Below, piece after piece: positions 45,523-54,532 of a DNA stretch of 64,000 nt (positions within the stretch are counted from its first letter, which is position 1; every line of letters begins with the position of its first letter). The notes below the pieces were generated by a model. The model did not search any database, was not told the origin of the DNA, and was given only the letters and a program-made list of their open reading frames with translations. The translations under genes and the position numbers were made by a program. This stretch comes from Bradyrhizobium arachidis (GTDB lineage Bacteria; Pseudomonadota; Alphaproteobacteria; Rhizobiales; Xanthobacteraceae). The stretch covers positions 434,001 to 498,000 of the forward strand of contig NZ_CP030050.1 of assembly GCF_015291705.1 (NCBI RefSeq). Reading direction: 5' to 3'.

Positions 45523-45900
45523 CTACCTCTGCGTCTCCTGCGCGCGCGCCGCGTCAAAGGCGGCATCCATCCGGTCCAGCAGATCGTGGAATTCGCTCTC
45601 CTCAAGCGTCTCCGCCGTTTTCTCCAGTCGCAGCGCCAGCGCCGCGAGCCTGATATAGCCGAACGTCCCGGCCGCGCTCTTCAGCGAATGCGCTTCGCGC
45701 GCGATCCTGGCGTGCTGCTGCGCGAGCGCGAGCGTGCGGAACGATTGCAGGCGTGCGCAGGTCTCGCTCCAGAACACGGTGCGCACTTCCTGGGCACCGT
45801 CCTCGCCGATCTCCGCCACCAGCGCCTCATACGCTCCTGGCTCGCGCGCGGGCTCGGCATCGACCGCTTTCCGAACAGGCGCGACGGTCACTTCAAACAT
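45523..45900 (-). CDS. Hpt domain protein
   Basis: 125 residues. The phosphotransfer motif is AREAHSLKSAAGTFGYIRLA with the His about residue 70. YEALVAEIGEDGAQEVRTVF precedes it, and ALALRLEKTAETLEESEFHD continues the four-helix bundle. A histidine phosphotransfer protein for a hybrid kinase relay; the hybrid kinase at 55-59 kb is a candidate partner. Start ATG 45900. Confidence 0.85.
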   Translation of the reverse strand: MFEVTVAPVRKAVDAEPAREPGAYEALVAEIGEDGAQEVRTVFWSETCARLQSFRTLALAQQHARIAREAHSLKSAAGTFGYIRLAALALRLEKTAETLEESEFHDLLDRMDAAFDAARAQETQR

Positions 45901-46051
45901 GGCTTTGCCTGTCCTGATTGCGGTTCATCGATCGCGCGGCGCGTGCGGCGCGAGCCCCGTGTGTACGGCATTCGCATTTCAGTTCCGGTAGCAGGACGGA
46001 GCGTGTTTGCGCGCCGGCGTTAGCCTGGGGTTTACCATGCGCGGGCGCCGG

Positions 46052-46750
46052 TCAGTGCGGGCCGAGCAGCCGGTCGTACTGGGCCTTCACGGTGGCGTAG
46101 CATTCGCACGCGGTCTGGCGCAGCCCGTCCAGATTGAGGATCTGGATGTGCCCGCGGCTGTAATGAATGAAATTGGCCTGCTGGAGGGTGTTGGCGACCA
46201 GCGACACGCTGTTGCGCCGAGCCCCGATCATGTGCGCCATCGCCTCCTGGGTCAGCAGCAGCCGGTAGTCGCCCGACAAATCGTGGGTGTGCAGCAGGCA
46301 GCGCGACAGCCGCGACTCCACCGGATGGGCGACGTTGCAGCCCGCGGTCTGCTGCACCTGGGCGTAGACCGCCAGCCCGTGGCGCGTGAGCAGCGTTCGC
46401 AGGCTGCTGCTCTGCTCGGCCGCGCCGCGCAACCGGTCGAGATCCATCACCGAGGCGACGCCGGGAACCAGCACGATGGCGGTGTTCAGCGCGCAGGCAT
46501 CGCCCATGGTCGAGAGCGTCCCGAGCAGGCTGTCGCGGCCGATCATGGCGACCTGCACATGCTCGCCCTTGGCGAGCTTCACCACCAGCGAGATGACGCC
46601 GCGGTGCGGGAAGAAGGCGTGCCTGAGCGTCTCGCCGGTCTCGACCAGCACCGCGTCATGCGGCAGGTCCACGGTGCGCAGATGCGGGCGGATCAATTCG
46701 TAATCGTCTGCCGACAGCGCGGACAAGAAACCGTTGGATGGGCGCACCAT
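46052..46750 (-). CDS. Crp/Fnr family transcriptional regulator
   Basis: 232 residues. The cNMP-binding-like domain (LSADDYELIRPHLRTVDLPH; RHAFFPHRGVISLVVKLAKG) is followed by a winged HTH (LLLTQEAMAHMIGARRNSVS; LQQANFIHYSRGHIQILNLD). No N-terminal Cys cluster typical of Fnr. The C-terminus has CECYATVKAQYDRLLG. Start ATG 46750. A close paralogue is directly upstream on the same strand. Confidence 0.9.
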   Translation of the reverse strand: MVRPSNGFLSALSADDYELIRPHLRTVDLPHDAVLVETGETLRHAFFPHRGVISLVVKLAKGEHVQVAMIGRDSLLGTLSTMGDACALNTAIVLVPGVASVMDLDRLRGAAEQSSSLRTLLTRHGLAVYAQVQQTAGCNVAHPVESRLSRCLLHTHDLSGDYRLLLTQEAMAHMIGARRNSVSLVANTLQQANFIHYSRGHIQILNLDGLRQTACECYATVKAQYDRLLGPH

Positions 46751-46928
46751 CGTTTCCAAAGCTGTCTCCCGTCTCCCGCACCAGCAAAGTCGGGGCAAGC
46801 GAAATCACTCCCCGCACAGGTAGTTTCATCATCTGCCCGTCGGGATATATTGGCAATTGGGACAAGACGTCCGGTCGCGCCGATCGCCGCGACGCTGTGT
46901 GCATCACGGCATGCAGCCGGCGCCATCG

Positions 46929-47639
46929 TCACGGCAGGGCGCCGACCAGGCGCATATGCTGGGCTTTCACCGCCGAATAGCAGCCGCAGGAGGTCGTCTC
47001 CAGCGCCTGCAGGTCGACGATTTCGATCTGGCCGCGGGTGTAGTGGATGATGCCGGCCTGCTGGAGCGCATGTGCGACCAGCGAAATGGCGTTGCGCCTG
47101 ACGCCCATCATGTGCGCCAGCGCTTCCTGCGTCAGCGGAAGCATCTCGCTGTTGGAGAGGTCGCGGGCCCGCAACAGCCAGCGCGCCAGCCGCGCCTCGA
47201 CAGGGTGGAGCGTGTTGCAGAGCAAAGATTGCTGGGCGTGCGCGAGGATGGCCTGCTCATGGCGGACCATGAGGCTGCGAAACGGCGCGCTCGCGGCCGC
47301 CACCGCCCGGAATGCCGCGATCTCCAGCATGGAGGCAGTTCCAGGGAATAAGACCACCGCGTGCGCCGGCGCGATGCCGTCGGCCAGCGCCGCGCCGGCG
47401 CCGACGACGCTGTCGCGGCCCAGCATCGCGACCTCGATCCTCTGTCCTTCGGACAGACCCACCGTGATGGAGACGGAACCGTCATGCGGGAAGTAGACGT
47501 GTTTCAGCGCGACGCCCGCCTCGCCCAAGACAGACTCCCTGACCATTGCCACCGTCGCCAGATGAGGACGCAGCAGATCGAAATCGGCCGCGTCGAGCCT
47601 TTCCAGCAATTGATTGGGTGGGCGGCTGCTCGCGGTCAT
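46929..47639 (-). CDS. Crp/Fnr family transcriptional regulator, paralogue
   Basis: 236 residues, start ATG 47639. LKHVYFPHDGSVSITVGLSE, LLCNTLHPVEARLARWLLRA and LPLTQEALAHMMGVRRNAIS show the same architecture as the downstream gene. The C-terminal CGCYSAVKAQHMRLVG parallels its partner. The 178-base gap between the two holds no gene. Tandem duplication is the simplest explanation. Confidence 0.9.
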   Translation of the reverse strand: MTASSRPPNQLLERLDAADFDLLRPHLATVAMVRESVLGEAGVALKHVYFPHDGSVSITVGLSEGQRIEVAMLGRDSVVGAGAALADGIAPAHAVVLFPGTASMLEIAAFRAVAAASAPFRSLMVRHEQAILAHAQQSLLCNTLHPVEARLARWLLRARDLSNSEMLPLTQEALAHMMGVRRNAISLVAHALQQAGIIHYTRGQIEIVDLQALETTSCGCYSAVKAQHMRLVGALP

Positions 47640-48347
47640 GCAGGTCAATCCGGCACATGCGACGGATGATTGGCGCCGCGCACGTTCGTCATCCAGTTGC
47701 ACGGCGATAAATTCTATTGCAAAGGTTGTGTATCGTCCATATCGCCGTTAGGGGCAGACAGCCTGCCGCATTCGCGGCGAAACAAGAACGGGCGCTGATT
47801 CGCTCAAGGGTCTTGCGCACCGCTTCCTGCAGCCATCGCAGGAAAAAGCGGCAAGGGGCTTTCATGCGCCGGGATTACTGCCCGGCGGCGGCGTTGCCAC
47901 GGCGCGCGGCTGGGTTAGCGCGGGAATGGGCGCCGCGGCCGCGGGGTAACCGTCCGTTTACCGCAAACGCGAACTTCGCAAATCCAGGCAAGCGGGGAAC
48001 CGATGGCCGCGAGAGCGCTGCCGCTTGCGGGCCGCGCGATCCGGTGTCGCGCGCCTCACGCGTATCGCCCTTCAGAGGCACGGCTTTCTCGCGCGGCTCA
48101 GCCCGCCATTGTCATTGCGTTTACCTCACGCGCTTTGCCGCCGCAGCGCGGCGCCGGTTTTGTCGAAAAACGTTTTCGCATCCGGCCGAACGGCAAACTT
48201 CTCTTCAATATCCGTATTAGGACGGAGGCTGAAATTAACGGGACCGTGAAAGGGGATGTCTAACGATCCAGAAGCGGACTTCCGTCGATTGCCAGGCGCG
48301 ACGGCTCGGGCGTCCAGGTGCAGGTCCAGGTCAGTAAGGCGTAGCTC
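47640..48347. other. Long intergenic region upstream of cheA
   Basis: About 700 bases between the divergent Crp-type gene and cheA. Frames stay open over several hundred bases, but none shows a recognisable motif with a good ribosome-binding site. It should carry the chemotaxis promoter and that of the Crp-type gene. A small gene cannot be excluded. Confidence 0.45.
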
Positions 48348-51152
48348 ATGGATGATCTGTTGCGGGAGTTTTTGACGGAGACCAGCGAGAGCCTGGACAC
48401 CGTCGACAATCAGCTGGTGAAGTTCGAGCAGGAGCCGAACAACGCCAAGATTCTGGATAACATCTTCCGCCTCGTCCACACCATCAAGGGCACCTGCGGC
48501 TTCCTTGGCCTGCCGCGGCTCGAAGCGCTGGCCCATGCCGGCGAGACCCTGATGGGCAAATTCCGCGACGGCATGCCGGTGACCGGCCAGGCCGTGACCG
48601 TGATCCTGTCCTCGATCGACCGCATCAAGGAGATTCTGGCCGGCCTCGAGGCAACCGAGGCCGAGCCGGAGGGCAACGACCGCGATCTCATCGACAAGCT
48701 GGAAGCGATGGTCGAGCAGGGCATGGCCGCAATGGCGGCAGGTGCTGCCGCTCCCGTTGCTGAAGCCCCACCGCTGGTGCCGGAAGCGCCCGCCGCTGCA
48801 CCCGCTCCTGCAAAAGAGATGACCACGGGCACGCTGATCGACCAGACCCTGGAGCGCCCGCTGCGTCCGGGCGAGGTCTCGCTCGACGAGCTCGAGCGCG
48901 CCTTCCGCGAGACCGCGATCGAAGCCCCAGCCCCCGCGCCCGTTGCCAAGGCCGAGCCCGCACCTGCGCCGGCTGCCGAAGCTCCCGCTCCCGCAGCGAA
49001 GGAAGCCAAGGAAACTGCAAAGCCCGCCAAGGAGAAGGCCGCGCCGAAGAAGTCGATGGCCGACGAGAGTGCCGGCGAGGGCGACCGCATCGCCAACCAG
49101 TCGATCCGCGTCAACGTGGACACGCTGGAGCACCTGATGACCATGGTCTCCGAGCTGGTCTTGACCCGCAACCAGCTGCTGGAGATCTCAAGGCGCAACG
49201 AGGACACCGAGTTCAAGGTGCCGCTGCAGCGCCTCTCCAACGTCACCGCCGAGCTGCAGGAGGGCGTCATGAAGACGCGCATGCAGCCGATCGGCAATGC
49301 CTGGCAGAAGCTGCCCCGCATCGTCCGCGACCTCTCCAGCGAACTCGGCAAGCAGATCGAGCTGGAGATGCACGGCGCCGACACCGAGCTCGACCGCCAG
49401 GTGCTCGACCTGATCAAGGACCCGCTCACCCACATGGTGCGCAACTCCGCCGATCATGGCCTGGAGACCCCCGCCGAGCGTCTCGCCTCCGGCAAGGGCG
49501 AGCAGGGCACTATCAGGCTGTCCGCCTATCACGAAGGCGGCCACATCATCATCTGCATCGCCGACAATGGCCGCGGCCTCAACACCGAGAAGATCAAGGC
49601 CAAGGCGCTCTCCTCCGGTCTCGTCACCGAGGCCGAGCTCGAGAAGATGAGCGAAGCCCAGATCCACAAGTTCATCTTCGCGCCCGGCTTCTCGACCGCG
49701 GCTGCCATCACCTCGGTCTCGGGCCGCGGCGTCGGCATGGACGTGGTGCGCACCAATATCGACCAGATCGGCGGCACCATCGACATCAAGTCGGTGGCCG
49801 GTGAAGGCTCCTCCGTCACCATCAAGATCCCGCTGACCCTCGCCATCGTCTCTGCGCTGATCGTCGAAGCCGCCGGTGACCGCTTTGCCATCCCGCAGCT
49901 CTCGGTGGTCGAGCTGGTGCGCGCCCGCGCCAACTCCGAGCACCGCATCGAGCGCATCAAGGACACCGCGGTCCTCAGGTTGCGCAACAAGCTGCTGCCG
50001 CTGATCCACCTGAAGAAGCTGCTCAAGATCGACGACGGCGCGGCCTCCGATCCCGAGAACGGCTTCATCGTGGTCACTCAGGTCGGCAGCCAGACGTTTG
50101 GCATCGTCGTCGACGGCGTGTTCCATACCGAAGAAATTGTCGTGAAGCCGATGTCGACGAAGCTCCGTCACATCGACATGTTCTCCGGCAACACCATCCT
50201 GGGCGATGGCGCCGTCATCATGATCATCGACCCCAACGGCATTGCGAAAGCGCTCGGCGCCGCCGCTGGCTCCTCGGCCCATGACATGGCCGACGAGAAC
50301 GGCGCGCACCACATCGGCTCGGGCGAGCAGACCACTTCGCTCCTCGTCTTCCGCGCCGGCTCGTCCCAGCCCAAGGCGGTCCCGCTCGGGCTCGTCACGC
50401 GCCTGGAAGAGCTGCCGGCCGACAAGATCGAGTTCTCGAACGGCCGCTACATGGTGCAGTACCGCGAGCAGCTGATGCCGCTGGTCGCCATGGAGAGCGT
50501 CACCATCGCCAGCCAGGGCGCCCAGCCGATCCTGGTGTTCGCCGATGACGGCCGCTCCATGGGCCTCGTCGTCGACGAGATCATCGACATCGTCGAGGAA
50601 CGGCTCAACATCGAGGTCGGCGGCTCCTCCTCCGGCATTCTCGGCTCGGCCGTGATCAAGGGCCAGGCCACCGAAGTGATCGACGTCGGCCATTTCCTGC
50701 CGATGGCGTTCGCCGACTGGTTCACCCGCAAGGAGATGAAGCCGTCGATGCATTCGCAGTCGGTGCTGCTGGTCGACGACTCCGCCTTCTTCCGCAACAT
50801 GCTGGCTCCGGTGCTCAAGGCCGCGGGCTACCGCGTCCGCACCGCGCCGACCGCGCAGGAGGGCCTCGCCGCTCTGCGCGCGCAAAGCTTCGACGTGATC
50901 CTGACCGACATCGAGATGCCCGACATGAACGGGTTCGAGTTCGCGGAAGTGATCCGCTCCGACAACAACCTCGCGGCGACGCCGATCATCGGCCTGTCGG
51001 CGCTGGTGTCGCCGGCGGCAATCGAGCGCGGCCGGCAGGCCGGCTTCCACGACTATGTCGCCAAGTTCGACCGTCCCGGCCTGATCGCGGCGCTGAAGGA
51101 GCAGACCGCGGGCGCGGCCGGCGCCTCCGAGCTGAGCCGGGCCGCGGCCTAA
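48348..51152 (+). CDS. cheA: Chemotaxis histidine kinase CheA with C-terminal receiver
   Basis: 934 residues. The Hpt (P1) domain has RLVHTIKGTCGFLGLPRLEA with the phospho-His about 44. A long Ala/Pro/Glu linker (about 120-245) replaces a clear P2 domain. P3 dimerisation: IRVNVDTLEHLMTMVSELVL; P4 kinase: HMVRNSADHGLETPAERLAS, IADNGRGLNTEKI, GRGVGMDVVRTNI; P5 CheW-like. A receiver follows from residue 800 (VLLVDDSAFFRNML; VILTDIEMPDMNGFEF with the phospho-Asp), making it a hybrid. It phosphorylates CheY downstream. Cytosolic, receptor-bound. Confidence 0.95.
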   Translation: MDDLLREFLTETSESLDTVDNQLVKFEQEPNNAKILDNIFRLVHTIKGTCGFLGLPRLEALAHAGETLMGKFRDGMPVTGQAVTVILSSIDRIKEILAGLEATEAEPEGNDRDLIDKLEAMVEQGMAAMAAGAAAPVAEAPPLVPEAPAAAPAPAKEMTTGTLIDQTLERPLRPGEVSLDELERAFRETAIEAPAPAPVAKAEPAPAPAAEAPAPAAKEAKETAKPAKEKAAPKKSMADESAGEGDRIANQSIRVNVDTLEHLMTMVSELVLTRNQLLEISRRNEDTEFKVPLQRLSNVTAELQEGVMKTRMQPIGNAWQKLPRIVRDLSSELGKQIELEMHGADTELDRQVLDLIKDPLTHMVRNSADHGLETPAERLASGKGEQGTIRLSAYHEGGHIIICIADNGRGLNTEKIKAKALSSGLVTEAELEKMSEAQIHKFIFAPGFSTAAAITSVSGRGVGMDVVRTNIDQIGGTIDIKSVAGEGSSVTIKIPLTLAIVSALIVEAAGDRFAIPQLSVVELVRARANSEHRIERIKDTAVLRLRNKLLPLIHLKKLLKIDDGAASDPENGFIVVTQVGSQTFGIVVDGVFHTEEIVVKPMSTKLRHIDMFSGNTILGDGAVIMIIDPNGIAKALGAAAGSSAHDMADENGAHHIGSGEQTTSLLVFRAGSSQPKAVPLGLVTRLEELPADKIEFSNGRYMVQYREQLMPLVAMESVTIASQGAQPILVFADDGRSMGLVVDEIIDIVEERLNIEVGGSSSGILGSAVIKGQATEVIDVGHFLPMAFADWFTRKEMKPSMHSQSVLLVDDSAFFRNMLAPVLKAAGYRVRTAPTAQEGLAALRAQSFDVILTDIEMPDMNGFEFAEVIRSDNNLAATPIIGLSALVSPAAIERGRQAGFHDYVAKFDRPGLIAALKEQTAGAAGASELSRAAA

Positions 51153-51207
51153 GAGCATGATCCGGAAAAGTGTGAAGCGGTTTTCCGACCAGATCATGCT
51201 CAAACAA
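51153..51207 (+). repeat. Stop-codon-associated palindromic repeat, copy 4 (inside che operon)
   Basis: GAGCATGATCCGGAAAAGTG, GAAGCGGTTTTCCG and GATCATGCTCAAACAA follow directly on the cheA TAA. The outer arms GAGCATGATC/GATCATGCTC pair perfectly. It lies between cheA and cheW. Confidence 0.88.
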
Positions 51208-51235
51208 AAGAGCGGCTAGGACGAGGAGAGACGAT

Positions 51236-51709
51236 ATGAGCAAGAAGACGCAAGTTGGCGAAGGTGCCATGGTCGAATACGTCACCGCGATGATCGGCGG
51301 CCAGCTGTTCGGCCTGCCGATCTCCCGCGTCCAGGACGTGTTCATGCCCGAGCGCGTCACCCGTGTGCCCCTGGCCTCGCGCGAGATCGCCGGCGTGTTG
51401 AACCTGCGCGGCCGCATCGTCACCGTGATCGACATGCGCGCCCGGCTCGGCCTGCCCAAGGCCGAGGACGGCAAGGCGCCGATGGCGGTCGGCGTTGACC
51501 TCCGCGGTGAATCCTATGGCCTCCTGATCGACCAGATCGGCGAGGTGCTGCGCCTGCCCGAGGCCGGCATGGAAGAGAACCCCGTCAACCTCGACCCCCG
51601 CATGGCCAAGCTCGCCGGCGGTGTCCACCGTCTCGACGGCCAGCTCATGGTCGTCCTCGACGTCGACCGCGTGCTCGAGTTGAAGACCGAAGTGCAGATG
51701 GCTGCGTGA
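51236..51709 (+). CDS. cheW: Chemotaxis coupling protein CheW
   Basis: 157 residues. EYVTAMIGGQLFGLPISRVQ, VFMPERVTRVPLASREIAGV, NLRGRIVTVIDMRARLGLP and GLLIDQIGEVLRLPEAGMEE are the CheW fold. It links receptors to CheA. GGACGAGGAGAG precedes ATG 51236. The stop is 31 bases before cheY. Confidence 0.94.
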   Translation: MSKKTQVGEGAMVEYVTAMIGGQLFGLPISRVQDVFMPERVTRVPLASREIAGVLNLRGRIVTVIDMRARLGLPKAEDGKAPMAVGVDLRGESYGLLIDQIGEVLRLPEAGMEENPVNLDPRMAKLAGGVHRLDGQLMVVLDVDRVLELKTEVQMAA

Positions 51710-51740
51710 ACCAACGAAACATCGAACCCGGAGAACCAAA

Positions 51741-52127
51741 ATGAAGACATGTTTGGTGGTCGATGACTCCAGCGTCGTGCGCAAGATCGCGCGCCGGATC
51801 CTGGAGGGCCTGGAATTCCAAGTCACCGAGGCCGAGGACGGCTCCAAGGCGCTCGAGATCTGCCAGAAGCAGCTGCCCGATGCGGTGCTGCTCGACTGGA
51901 ACATGCCCGTGATGGACGGCTTCGAGTTCATGGGCCACATGCGCCGCCTGCCCGGCGGCGACCAGCCGAAGGTGGTGTTCTGCACCACCGAGAACAACGT
52001 CGCTCACATCGCTCAGGCGCTCAGCGGCGGCGCCAACGAGTACATCATGAAGCCCTTCGACAAAGACATCATCGCCGACAAGTTCGCTGAAGTTGGTTTG
52101 ATCCCGGTCGGACAAGCCATGGTCTGA
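51741..52127 (+). CDS. cheY: Chemotaxis response regulator CheY
   Basis: 128 residues, one receiver. CLVVDDSSVVRKIARRIL, phospho-Asp in AVLLDWNMPVMDGFEFM, Thr in VVFCTTENNV and Lys in YIMKPFDKDI. No output domain. It acts on the flagellar motor or as a phosphate sink. GGAGAACC precedes the ATG. Confidence 0.94.
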   Translation: MKTCLVVDDSSVVRKIARRILEGLEFQVTEAEDGSKALEICQKQLPDAVLLDWNMPVMDGFEFMGHMRRLPGGDQPKVVFCTTENNVAHIAQALSGGANEYIMKPFDKDIIADKFAEVGLIPVGQAMV

Positions 52128-52187
52128 GTGTGTCTGGCCTGACGTTTGGGCCAGAGTGTTCCCAGTACAGCTTCGAAGAGGCTATCC

Positions 52188-53066
52188 GTGACCCCGACCG
52201 AGTACGAGTATCTGCGTAAGTTCCTGAAGGATAATTCGGGTCTCGACCTGTCCGCAGACAAGCAATATCTGATCGAAAGCCGCCTGCTGCCGCTTGCCCG
52301 CAAGGTGGGGCTGTCCGGCATCGCCGAGCTCGTGCAGAAGCTGCAGGCCGGCTCGCGCCAGCTGATCACCGACGTGGTCGAAGCCATGACCACCAACGAG
52401 ACCTTCTTCTTCCGCGACAAGGTCCCGTTCGATCATTTCCGCGACACCATCATGCCCGAGATCATCAAGGCGCGCGCCGGCAGGCGCAGCGTGCGCATCT
52501 GGTGCGCCGCCGGCTCGACCGGGCAGGAGCCCTATTCGCTGGCGATGTGCCTGAAGGAAATGGGCGCGGCCCTTACCGGCTGGCGTGTCGAGATCATCGC
52601 GACCGACCTGTCGCAGGAGGTGCTGGAGAAGGCCAAGGCCGGCATCTACAGCCAGTTCGAGGTGCAGCGCGGTCTGCCGATCCAGATGCTGGTGAAATAT
52701 TTCAAGCAGACCGGCGAGACCTGGCAGATCAATCCCGAACTGCGGGCGATGATCCAGCACCGTCAGCTCAATTTGCTGCACGACTTCGCCCAGCTCGGCA
52801 CCTTCGACGTCATCTTCTGCCGCAACGTGCTGATCTATTTCGACCAGGACACCAAGATCAACATCTTCAACCGCCTGGCGCGCCAGATCGAGCCCGACGG
52901 CTTCCTGGTGCTGGGTGCGGCCGAAACCGTGGTCGGTCTGACCGATACGTTCAGGCCGATCCCGGAGCGGCGCGGCCTCTACAAGCCGAACGACCCGCGT
53001 GCCGCCGTTGCCAAGCCGGTGCTCGCCGGCGCGGCGCCGCGCATGGCGGTCATGGCAGGACGATAG
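52188..53066 (+). CDS. cheR: Chemotaxis protein methyltransferase CheR
   Basis: 292 residues from GTG 52188 with GAAGAGG upstream; the longer frame adds 14 residues with no homology. TPTEYEYLRKFLKDNSGLDL N-terminal helical domain, then the SAM-binding RIWCAAGSTGQEPYSLAMCL and FDVIFCRNVLIYFDQDTKIN. It methylates glutamates on receptors. The matching methylesterase CheB is not in this window. Confidence 0.93.
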   Translation: MTPTEYEYLRKFLKDNSGLDLSADKQYLIESRLLPLARKVGLSGIAELVQKLQAGSRQLITDVVEAMTTNETFFFRDKVPFDHFRDTIMPEIIKARAGRRSVRIWCAAGSTGQEPYSLAMCLKEMGAALTGWRVEIIATDLSQEVLEKAKAGIYSQFEVQRGLPIQMLVKYFKQTGETWQINPELRAMIQHRQLNLLHDFAQLGTFDVIFCRNVLIYFDQDTKINIFNRLARQIEPDGFLVLGAAETVVGLTDTFRPIPERRGLYKPNDPRAAVAKPVLAGAAPRMAVMAGR

Positions 53067-53068
53067 GC

Positions 53069-53386
53069 ATGGCCGAGGATGGCAAGGGCACCGAACGCGT
53101 GACGTTCAGTCGCGGCTATGATGTCTGCATCATGGCCATCGACGGCACCTGGCGCCGCGACTGCAAGCTCAATGCGATCTCCGACACCGACGCCATCCTC
53201 ACGGTGGAAGGCTCGATCCAGGGATTGAACCTGAAGGAGTTCTTCCTGCTGCTGTCGTCCACCGGTCTTGCCTACCGCCGCTGCGAGCTGGTGCGGGTCA
53301 ACGGCGCCGAGATGGACATCCAGTTCCTGCGCGGCAAGAACCGGAAGAAGCGCGGCGCAGCCGGCGGCCACGACGCGGCGGCCTGA
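53069..53386 (+). CDS. PilZ-like domain protein
   Basis: 105 residues starting two bases after cheR. RVTFSRGYDVCIMAIDGTWR and LNAISDTDAILTVEGSI resemble a PilZ fold, in which RxxxR and (D/N)xSxxG bind cyclic di-GMP; here the second motif is degenerate. EFFLLLSSTGLAYRRCELVR and GAEMDIQFLRGKNRKKRG follow. Likely links cyclic di-GMP or acts structurally in the che system; low certainty on ligand. Confidence 0.72.
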   Translation: MAEDGKGTERVTFSRGYDVCIMAIDGTWRRDCKLNAISDTDAILTVEGSIQGLNLKEFFLLLSSTGLAYRRCELVRVNGAEMDIQFLRGKNRKKRGAAGGHDAAA

Positions 53387-53533
53387 TCGGCGAGCAGTTG
53401 CGCAGGACTGCGCGCTTTCCCCGACGTTGCTTTATATTTGCTGAAACATCTGGAAGAATTTGCCGCGGCGGTTTTACGGCGCCTAAGCGCGAACCGTGTA
53501 CCCATTGCCGGTCTCAATCTCAGGAATACGGCA

Positions 53534-54037
53534 ATGCCCAGAAGTTCCCTCTCCCCTGTCTCGTCCAACCTGCCCGACGTCGCCGAGCGGCGTGCGCTTC
53601 AGCTGCTGGTGGTCGACGACGATGCCACGCAGCGCAGCCTGATCACGGTCGCCGCCAAGCAGGCCGGCCACGAAGTCACCGTGGCGCCGTCCGTGGCGGA
53701 AGCCATCGAGAAGCTCCGCGCCGCGCGCTTCGACTGCGTGACGCTCGATCTCGTGCTGGAGGACGGCGACGGCATCGACGTGCTGCGCGAGATGGCGGAG
53801 GCGAAATTCGCCGGTGCGGTGATCGTCATCAGCGGCATGGACGGCAAGCGCCGCAGCGCCGCCCGCAGCTTCGCCCGCTCCGTGGGGATCGAGCTCCAGA
53901 GCCTGCCGAAGCCGCTGGACCTCGCGGCCCTGCGCATCAGCCTCGCCAATCTCGGCAAGACCGCGATGGGCCTGCCGGCGATTCACACCTGGGGTGGTGT
54001 CGCCACCGACGCGATCGTGGAACGGCACCGCGCCTGA
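53534..54037 (+). CDS. Single-domain response regulator
   Basis: 167 residues from ATG 53534 with AGGA upstream. LLVVDDDATQRSLITVAAKQ, phospho-Asp in CVTLDLVLEDGDGIDVL, IVISGMDGKRRSAARSF and the Lys in SLPKPLDLAALRIS. Extra residues at both ends and no effector domain. Last gene of the che-like cluster. Confidence 0.86.
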   Translation: MPRSSLSPVSSNLPDVAERRALQLLVVDDDATQRSLITVAAKQAGHEVTVAPSVAEAIEKLRAARFDCVTLDLVLEDGDGIDVLREMAEAKFAGAVIVISGMDGKRRSAARSFARSVGIELQSLPKPLDLAALRISLANLGKTAMGLPAIHTWGGVATDAIVERHRA

Positions 54038-54091
54038 GGCGCGGAGCTGCCATGCAATCAGCTGCGGCTGGTCAGCCGCGCTGATTGCGAC

Positions 54092-54382
54092 TTACGCTGC
54101 GCTGCCAGATTCGGACAATTGTTGCAGGGCGTGACTGAGCTCCGCCCGGCAGGCGTTGAGGGCGGCACTCGCCGTGGCATAACGCGGCGTGACGTCGTCG
54201 AGCACGACAATCTCGGTGGAACCCGCGAATGCGCTGTCGTCCTCGCTCTCCATCGCCGCGTCGATCAGACGCATGCTGATCTCGATGCGCGCGATCAGAG
54301 AGCGAAGTTCGGCTGCGATCAACTGACGGCTGTCAGTATCGGCCATCGCGGCGAGCGGGGGTATGCCGGCGTAATTTAGCAT
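54092..54382 (-). CDS. Hypothetical protein, 96 residues
   Basis: ATG 54382 preceded by GGAGA. It is a helical protein, MADTDSRQLIAAELRSLIAR, ISMRLIDAAMESEDDSAFAG, then LNACRAELSHALQQLSE. No domain recognised. Convergent with the preceding regulator and divergent from the FixJ-type gene. Confidence 0.65.
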   Translation of the reverse strand: MLNYAGIPPLAAMADTDSRQLIAAELRSLIARIEISMRLIDAAMESEDDSAFAGSTEIVVLDDVTPRYATASAALNACRAELSHALQQLSESGSAA

Positions 54383-54442
54383 GGATATTCTCCGTACCCC
54401 GCAATTAGGCACCCTGCCGCTACTTGTGCGTTAAGTCCATGT

Positions 54443-54458
54443 CCCGTACAAATACGGG
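54443..54458. promoter_or_regulatory. Palindrome CCCGTA-caaa-TACGGG
   Basis: A perfect 6-bp inverted repeat with a 4-base spacer in the 150-base divergent gap, 75 bases before the FixJ-like gene. Candidate operator for either flanking gene. Confidence 0.45.
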
Positions 54459-54532
54459 TGGGCCGAATCCGCGCCGATCGCCATAACGGTTTGGCGCGGA
54501 CGCGAGTCCTTCATGCCAACTGGATGTGGCAC

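Noticed and set aside
47717..48220. Open frames upstream of cheA (47717-48220 and 48003-48263)
   Set aside because: No motif, no convincing ribosome-binding site, arginine-rich translation; kept as intergenic.
49188..51203. 671-codon open frame on the minus strand opposite cheA
   Set aside because: Antisense of cheA in a GC-rich genome; no recognisable domain, and the plus-strand CheA is unambiguous.
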